Shown here in pieces: positions 60,620 to 64,000 of a DNA stretch of 64,000 nt. A model generated the notes under the pieces. It searched no databases. It was not told where the DNA came from and saw only the letters and a program-made list of their open reading frames with translations. This stretch comes from Danxiaibacter flavus. Lineage in GTDB: Bacteria; Bacteroidota; Bacteroidia; Chitinophagales; Chitinophagaceae. The position numbers and the translations under genes were made by a program. Where the stretch lies: NCBI RefSeq assembly GCF_041060425.1, contig NZ_JAULBC010000005.1:248001-312000 (forward strand), written 5' to 3'. The first letter of the stretch is position 1; every line of letters starts with the position of its first letter.

Positions 60620-61054
60620 CTATTTTATCTCTTTATTCTCTTCATGCCCTTCATGACTTTCCGCCGGCGCTTTTTCTTTGCTGGCTTCATAATGATGCTT
60701 GTCGTAAGTGTTCCTCAGGTTCTTGTAAGAATTTCCATCAGCAAGAAACGCGATGATGAACCAAATGAATAACAACAAGGGAACACATATTGTCATGATC
60801 AGGTTTCTCAACTCATGACGAAGGTGCATGAAATAACCAACTATATAGAATGCTTTCCAAAGCATTAAGATCATGATCACGCCTTTTACAAAGTGGCGTT
60901 TTCCGCTTTCCTCAGGCCAGTCCTTCATCAAAAAGCCCAGTCCAAGTTCTACCACAGTAATGATGCTGAGGTAAATGGTTATCCTTACAACTTCTTTTTT
61001 TCCGCCGCCTTCATGTATAGCGTGCGCGTGACTAGCATTTTCAATATGTTCCAT
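60620..61054 (-). CDS. Cytochrome c oxidase subunit IV
   Basis: A 144-residue membrane protein of the COX4_pro (CtaF-like) type. Three membrane segments: ITIYLSIITVVELGLGFLM, HFVKGVIMILMLWKAFYIVGYFMHL and LIMTICVPLLLFIWFIIAFLADG. The motif AFYIVGYFMHLRHE is typical. The C-terminal tail is very charged (KEKAPAESHEGHEENKEIK). It belongs to the small accessory subunit of the oxidase and lies 36 bases after the cox3 gene. Confidence 0.9.
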   Translation of the reverse strand: MEHIENASHAHAIHEGGGKKEVVRITIYLSIITVVELGLGFLMKDWPEESGKRHFVKGVIMILMLWKAFYIVGYFMHLRHELRNLIMTICVPLLLFIWFIIAFLADGNSYKNLRNTYDKHHYEASKEKAPAESHEGHEENKEIK

Positions 61055-61090
61055 GAATATCTTTTTAATCGTTTAGTAAATGTCGTTCAG

Positions 61091-61765
61091 TTAAACCAGG
61101 TAGAAGAATGTAAATACAAACACCCAAACCAGGTCAACAAAGTGCCAGTACAAACCAGCTTTCTCAATCATCAGGTAATGTCCGCGTCTTTCGAATGTGT
61201 CACTCAGGGTCATTATCAGCATAATTGTATTGATGATAACACCAGAGAATACGTGAAATCCGTGGAAACCGGTGATGGTAAAGAAGAAGTTGGTAAAGTT
61301 GGTTGTAGCCATAGATCCGTCAGCATTGTGGAACGGATTGCGGCCCCACCATGCACCTTCGTGGAACAGATGAGTCCATTCCCATGCCTGGCAGCTAAGG
61401 AACGCTAAACCACCGATGATTGTAAGAATAAGATTGACTACAACTGCTTTCTTATCCATACGCTGGCCGGCTTGTACCGCCAACACCATGGTAACAGAGC
61501 TGATGATCAAAATAAAGGTCATCAAACTCACAAACAATAACGGGTAACCGGCACCTATTCCCGGGAAAGAATTAAACACCTGGTTAGGATCAGGCCATCC
61601 GTTGGTAGCAAAACGTGTTGTTCCGTAGGCAATAAGAAAAGCGCCGAATGTAAAGGCGTCGCTCAATAAGAAATACCACATCATCACCTTACCGTACTCT
61701 ACATTAAAGGGGCTCTTTCCGCCTCCCCACCATTTGGGATTTGCTGTTGCAGTTGTTGTAGCCAT
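61091..61765 (-). CDS. Cytochrome c oxidase subunit III (second copy)
   Basis: A 224-residue subunit III of heme-copper oxidases. Five membrane segments, with WYFLLSDAFTFGAFLIAYGTTRF-type N-terminus, SSVTMVLAVQAGQRMDKK, FLSCQAWEWTHLFHEG and ITGFHGFHVFSGVIINTIML, and the end AGLYWHFVDLVWVFVFTFFYLV. The E/H residues in the helices are as in the family. A paralogous subunit III is encoded immediately upstream; two cox3 genes side by side are standard in this phylum. Gene symbol ctaE would be usual for one of them. Confidence 0.93.
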   Translation of the reverse strand: MATTTATANPKWWGGGKSPFNVEYGKVMMWYFLLSDAFTFGAFLIAYGTTRFATNGWPDPNQVFNSFPGIGAGYPLLFVSLMTFILIISSVTMVLAVQAGQRMDKKAVVVNLILTIIGGLAFLSCQAWEWTHLFHEGAWWGRNPFHNADGSMATTNFTNFFFTITGFHGFHVFSGVIINTIMLIMTLSDTFERRGHYLMIEKAGLYWHFVDLVWVFVFTFFYLV

Positions 61766-61900
61766 GTTTAATCAAAAAATTTCGTTCGCAAATTTATTAG
61801 CTGATGTTGAAAAAGCGTGAATAAATCACGACTTTTTGTTTTTATATGACAAAAATTCTTTTTATTTCAAATAATTCTATCATTCTATGACTCGCTTTCA

Positions 61901-62479
61901 CTAGCGATTTACGAATGAAAGAAATATAAAAAGATAGATCCAAAGTATATCTACAAAGTGCCAGTACGTGCTCACAATTTCAACCGGCACCGGACTATAG
62001 ATTTTCTGCTTGTTACTAAATGCCCTGAAAAACAGGACGAGCAAAGCAATAACACCACCAAGAACGTGCACAACGTGCAGACCTACAATTATTCCAAGAA
62101 ATGAAGCAGAAGCATTACTTCCTACTCCAAATATTTTAACTCCATGAAGTTGAAGATCTGTAAAACCGGTCCACTGTAAAGCGCCGAACAAGATCCCAAG
62201 CACCGCAGTAAGGGTGATAAGTGTTCTGTACTTTACCATATCCCTTGCTTTGAAAGCCTTTGCAGACAAAAACATAGTAAGGCTGCTGAAAAGGATCACC
62301 AAAGTTGAATACCAAAAGATCTTTGGTAAGGGAAACAGTAACCAGTTGCTTTGTTCCTTTTTTACAATATAGGCACTGGTTAAAGCTGCAAACATCATTA
62401 TAATGCTGCCCAACGCCAGCCACATGGTAAATTTATGTGGATGGATACGTTTTCTTTCAGGGCTCGTCACGGTACTCAT
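61901..62479 (-). CDS. Cytochrome c oxidase subunit III (first copy)
   Basis: A 192-residue subunit III family protein. Start MSTVTSPERKRIHPHKF at 62479 is preferred; the frame upstream to 62614 runs in repeat DNA. The membrane segments are FTMWLALGSIIMMFAALTSAYIVK, FWYSTLVILFSSLTMFLSA, LITLTAVLGILFGALQW, and the LHVVHVLGGVIALLVLFFRA and STYWHFVDILWIYLFIFLSFV segments at the C-terminus. The HF motif at the end is conserved. It follows ctaB, with heptad repeats in between. Confidence 0.92.
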   Translation of the reverse strand: MSTVTSPERKRIHPHKFTMWLALGSIIMMFAALTSAYIVKKEQSNWLLFPLPKIFWYSTLVILFSSLTMFLSAKAFKARDMVKYRTLITLTAVLGILFGALQWTGFTDLQLHGVKIFGVGSNASASFLGIIVGLHVVHVLGGVIALLVLFFRAFSNKQKIYSPVPVEIVSTYWHFVDILWIYLFIFLSFVNR

Positions 62480-62505
62480 TATCATCACATTTAAATTTTT
62501 TCTGA

Positions 62506-62552
62506 GTTGTACGTTATACTTGGTACGTTGTAAGTTATACGTTTTACGTGTT
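62506..62552 (+). repeat. Heptad repeat (TACGTTA/TACGTTG/TACGTTT words)
   Basis: TACGTTATACTTGGTACGTT followed by GTAAGTTATACGTTTTACGT: seven-base words around the palindrome ACGT. It lies just upstream of the first cox3 gene and opposes the copy at 62625-62657. Confidence 0.7.
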
Positions 62553-62624
62553 CTGAAGCGGAGATTAGAGCGAGCAGAGCTCTGTGTATCAACTTCTTTT
62601 CCGCTTCCAAACATTCGCTAAGAT

Positions 62625-62657
62625 CAACGTAAAACGTACAACTTATTACTTATAACG
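62625..62657 (-). repeat. Heptad repeat (AACGTAA/AACGTAC words) directly after ctaB
   Basis: On the plus strand: AACGTAA, AACGTAC, AACTTAT, TACTTAT, AACG. On the minus strand it starts right at the ctaB stop (62658). Together with 62506-62552 it forms an inverted pair. Confidence 0.7.
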
Positions 62658-63614
62658 TTACAAATGCGTTTTATCTGCCAGCAAACTCAGTAATGCAACC
62701 GGCAGGTATATATAACTGCTGAACATTACGCGTCTTGCGGACTGCACATCCATTTTTATGTATAATCTGATAGATTGTACCACCATGAACAAGTTGCATG
62801 CGAGCACAATCCAAAAGCTTACTTTTCCGGTAATTCCAAAATAATACGGCATCATACCTATAGGCACCATCAATACAGAATACATGATCGTTTGTACTGC
62901 TGTAAATTTGGTCGGTCCCTTATCTGCAGGCAATAACTTAAAGCCTGCCTTACTATAATCCCCATGTGCTACCCACGCAATGGCCCAGAAATGTGGAAAC
63001 TGCCACAGGAACTGGATGCCAAATAGTGACCAACCTGCCAGGTTCAGGATCTGTGTATTCGTAACAGTTACTACTCCCAGCGGGTTGAATACGTCCGTTG
63101 CAGCCACCCATCCAATCAAACAAGGCAATGCGCCGGGCAGCGCACCAACCAACACGGCAATAGAACTAACTTTCTTTAGTGGTGTATAAATGTATGCATA
63201 CAGGAACAAACTAAAAGCCGATATCAGCGCTGACGCAAGGTTGAAATAGTAAAACATCATGAAGACGCCAACAATCCCCGCAACAAGTGCAAACCCATAA
63301 GCTTCATTTACGCTCATTCTACCGTTTGCAACGGGTCTTTTGGCCGTACGCTTCATCATCGCATCCGTGTCTTTCTCCACCGCCTGGTTAATAGCATTGG
63401 CACTGCCGGTAACAAGCATACCGGCAACGAATAGCAGTATAACATTCAGCCACGGAAAACCTACAATATTAGGAGCGAGCAAATAGCAGATAACGCAGGA
63501 AAACACTACAGTAAAACTTAACGTGAATTTCATCAGCAACATGTAGTCTTTCACTTTTGATGATAACTGAAATGCTGCCGGTGAAGATGAAGTATGTGTT
63601 GTGTTTTCTGTCAT
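62658..63614 (-). CDS. ctaB: Heme O synthase (protoheme IX farnesyltransferase)
   Basis: A 318-residue UbiA-family enzyme that attaches a farnesyl chain to heme B to give heme O for the oxidase. The prenyltransferase motifs are NAINQAVEKDTDAMMKRTAKRPVANGRM (N-x3-D/K-x-D) and LFLYAYIYTPLKKVSSIAVLVGALPGALPCLIGW. About nine membrane helices. Length is normal. It is separated from the upstream ctaD by a terminator-like hairpin. Confidence 0.95.
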   Translation of the reverse strand: MTENTTHTSSSPAAFQLSSKVKDYMLLMKFTLSFTVVFSCVICYLLAPNIVGFPWLNVILLFVAGMLVTGSANAINQAVEKDTDAMMKRTAKRPVANGRMSVNEAYGFALVAGIVGVFMMFYYFNLASALISAFSLFLYAYIYTPLKKVSSIAVLVGALPGALPCLIGWVAATDVFNPLGVVTVTNTQILNLAGWSLFGIQFLWQFPHFWAIAWVAHGDYSKAGFKLLPADKGPTKFTAVQTIMYSVLMVPIGMMPYYFGITGKVSFWIVLACNLFMVVQSIRLYIKMDVQSARRVMFSSYIYLPVALLSLLADKTHL

Positions 63615-63631
63615 TCCGCAAAGGTCGGTCT

Positions 63632-63662
63632 AAAAACAATGCCCCGAAAGCTCGAGGCATTG
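63632..63662 (-). terminator. Terminator between ctaD and ctaB
   Basis: On minus CAATGCC-T-CGA, loop, TCG-G-GGCATTG, then TTTTTAG, 26 bases after the ctaD stop at 63688. It may reduce transcription of the downstream assembly genes. Confidence 0.8.
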
Positions 63663-63687
63663 CTGTTATTTTATAGTTTTTTTCAGC

Positions 63688-64000
63688 TTAATGATGGCTT
63701 TCGTGTTCTCCAACGGGCTGAGTCTGAGGGATAAACTCCTGTCCGTCTTTACCATAATCATATGCCCAACGATGAACCTCAGGAATTTCTCCAACCCAGT
63801 TACCGTGACCAGGATGAATCGGAGTAGTCCATTCCAAAGTGGTAGAACCCCATGGATTCAGCGTAGTAACTTTTCTTCCTTTGAAAATTGAATAGAAGAA
63901 GTTAAACAGGAACAGTAACTGTACAGCAAATACGATGATTACTACAGTAGAGATGAATTTGTTCAGCTCAGCAAATTGCTTGAAGCTTTCCCATACGCTG
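63688..64000 (-). CDS. ctaD: Cytochrome c oxidase subunit I, C-terminal end only
   Basis: The minus strand is open from the window end to a TAA at 63688-63690, giving 103 residues of the C-terminus; no start lies in the window. The segment begins SVWESFKQFAELNKFISTVV, contains a membrane helix (VIIVFAVQLLFLFNFFYSIF) and ends GEHESHH. The stretch NPWGSTTLEWTTPIHPGHGNW is the conserved end region of subunit I (PWxxxTLEW). It precedes ctaB, as in other Bacteroidota oxidase clusters. Confidence 0.88.
   Translation of the reverse strand, partial: SVWESFKQFAELNKFISTVVIIVFAVQLLFLFNFFYSIFKGRKVTTLNPWGSTTLEWTTPIHPGHGNWVGEIPEVHRWAYDYGKDGQEFIPQTQPVGEHESHH

Overview
The window looks like a chromosome segment of a Bacteroidota, most likely a Chitinophagaceae-type organism. 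The evidence is a gldA gliding-motility ATPase gene, TAnnTTTG-type -7 promoter boxes, a general lack of Shine-Dalgarno sequences, a Rho factor with a long charged insertion, a fused alpha/beta 2-oxoacid dehydrogenase E1, DUF1015 next to serC, and the Bacteroidota-style aa3 oxidase block (ctaD-ctaB-cox3-cox3-cox4-sco-DUF420). No phage, insertion sequence, CRISPR array or rRNA was seen. One tRNA (Phe) is present.

Layout. 1-5.7 kb: a UPF1-like helicase cut by the window edge, a NIPSNAP-like protein, a PIF1-like helicase with HRDC and HTH domains, and a short SSB. 6-14.5 kb: small accessory genes (unknown proteins, ICMT-like methyltransferase, solitary XRE regulator, Tat-exported TIM barrel, zinc-ribbon protein, GlxA-type AraC regulator divergent from a pentapeptide-repeat protein, DUF899 with a small membrane protein, PAS-only protein), then tRNA-Phe. 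14.6-24.2 kb: DUF3050, asnS, rho, a PfkB kinase, an M13 lipoprotein peptidase and asd. 24.4-33.8 kb: a DUF2461 protein, an HNH homing-type nuclease, gldA, glk, the fused E1, a tiny membrane protein coupled to an SPFH protein, and a RelE-like toxin-antitoxin pair. 34.3-40.5 kb: a GH30 glycosidase, a TPR protein, serC with DUF1015, and a DUF502 protein. 40.7-47.8 kb: a complete TetR-TolC-adaptor-RND efflux operon. 48-58.7 kb: a DUF892 ferritin-like protein, an M19 dipeptidase, comB, acs divergent from an MHS-family transporter, an aspartyl protease with PDZ, and an M16 peptidase. 58.8-64 kb: the cytochrome oxidase assembly and structural cluster on the minus strand, with ctaD cut by the window end.

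Two things stand out. First, asd is preceded by what reads as a complete amino-acid attenuator: a promoter, a 21-codon leader ORF rich in Lys, Thr and Met codons (the end products of the Asd pathway), mutually exclusive hairpins and an intrinsic terminator. Second, many intergenic gaps hold short tandem repeats of about 7 bases in at least ten unrelated word families. These often begin directly after a stop codon, usually read in the sense direction of the gene just ended, and in two convergent gene pairs the same word occurs on both sides. They resemble in form the heptanucleotide STRR repeats known from cyanobacteria. Several genes also have a -7 box ending 4-5 bases before the start codon, which suggests leaderless mRNAs.
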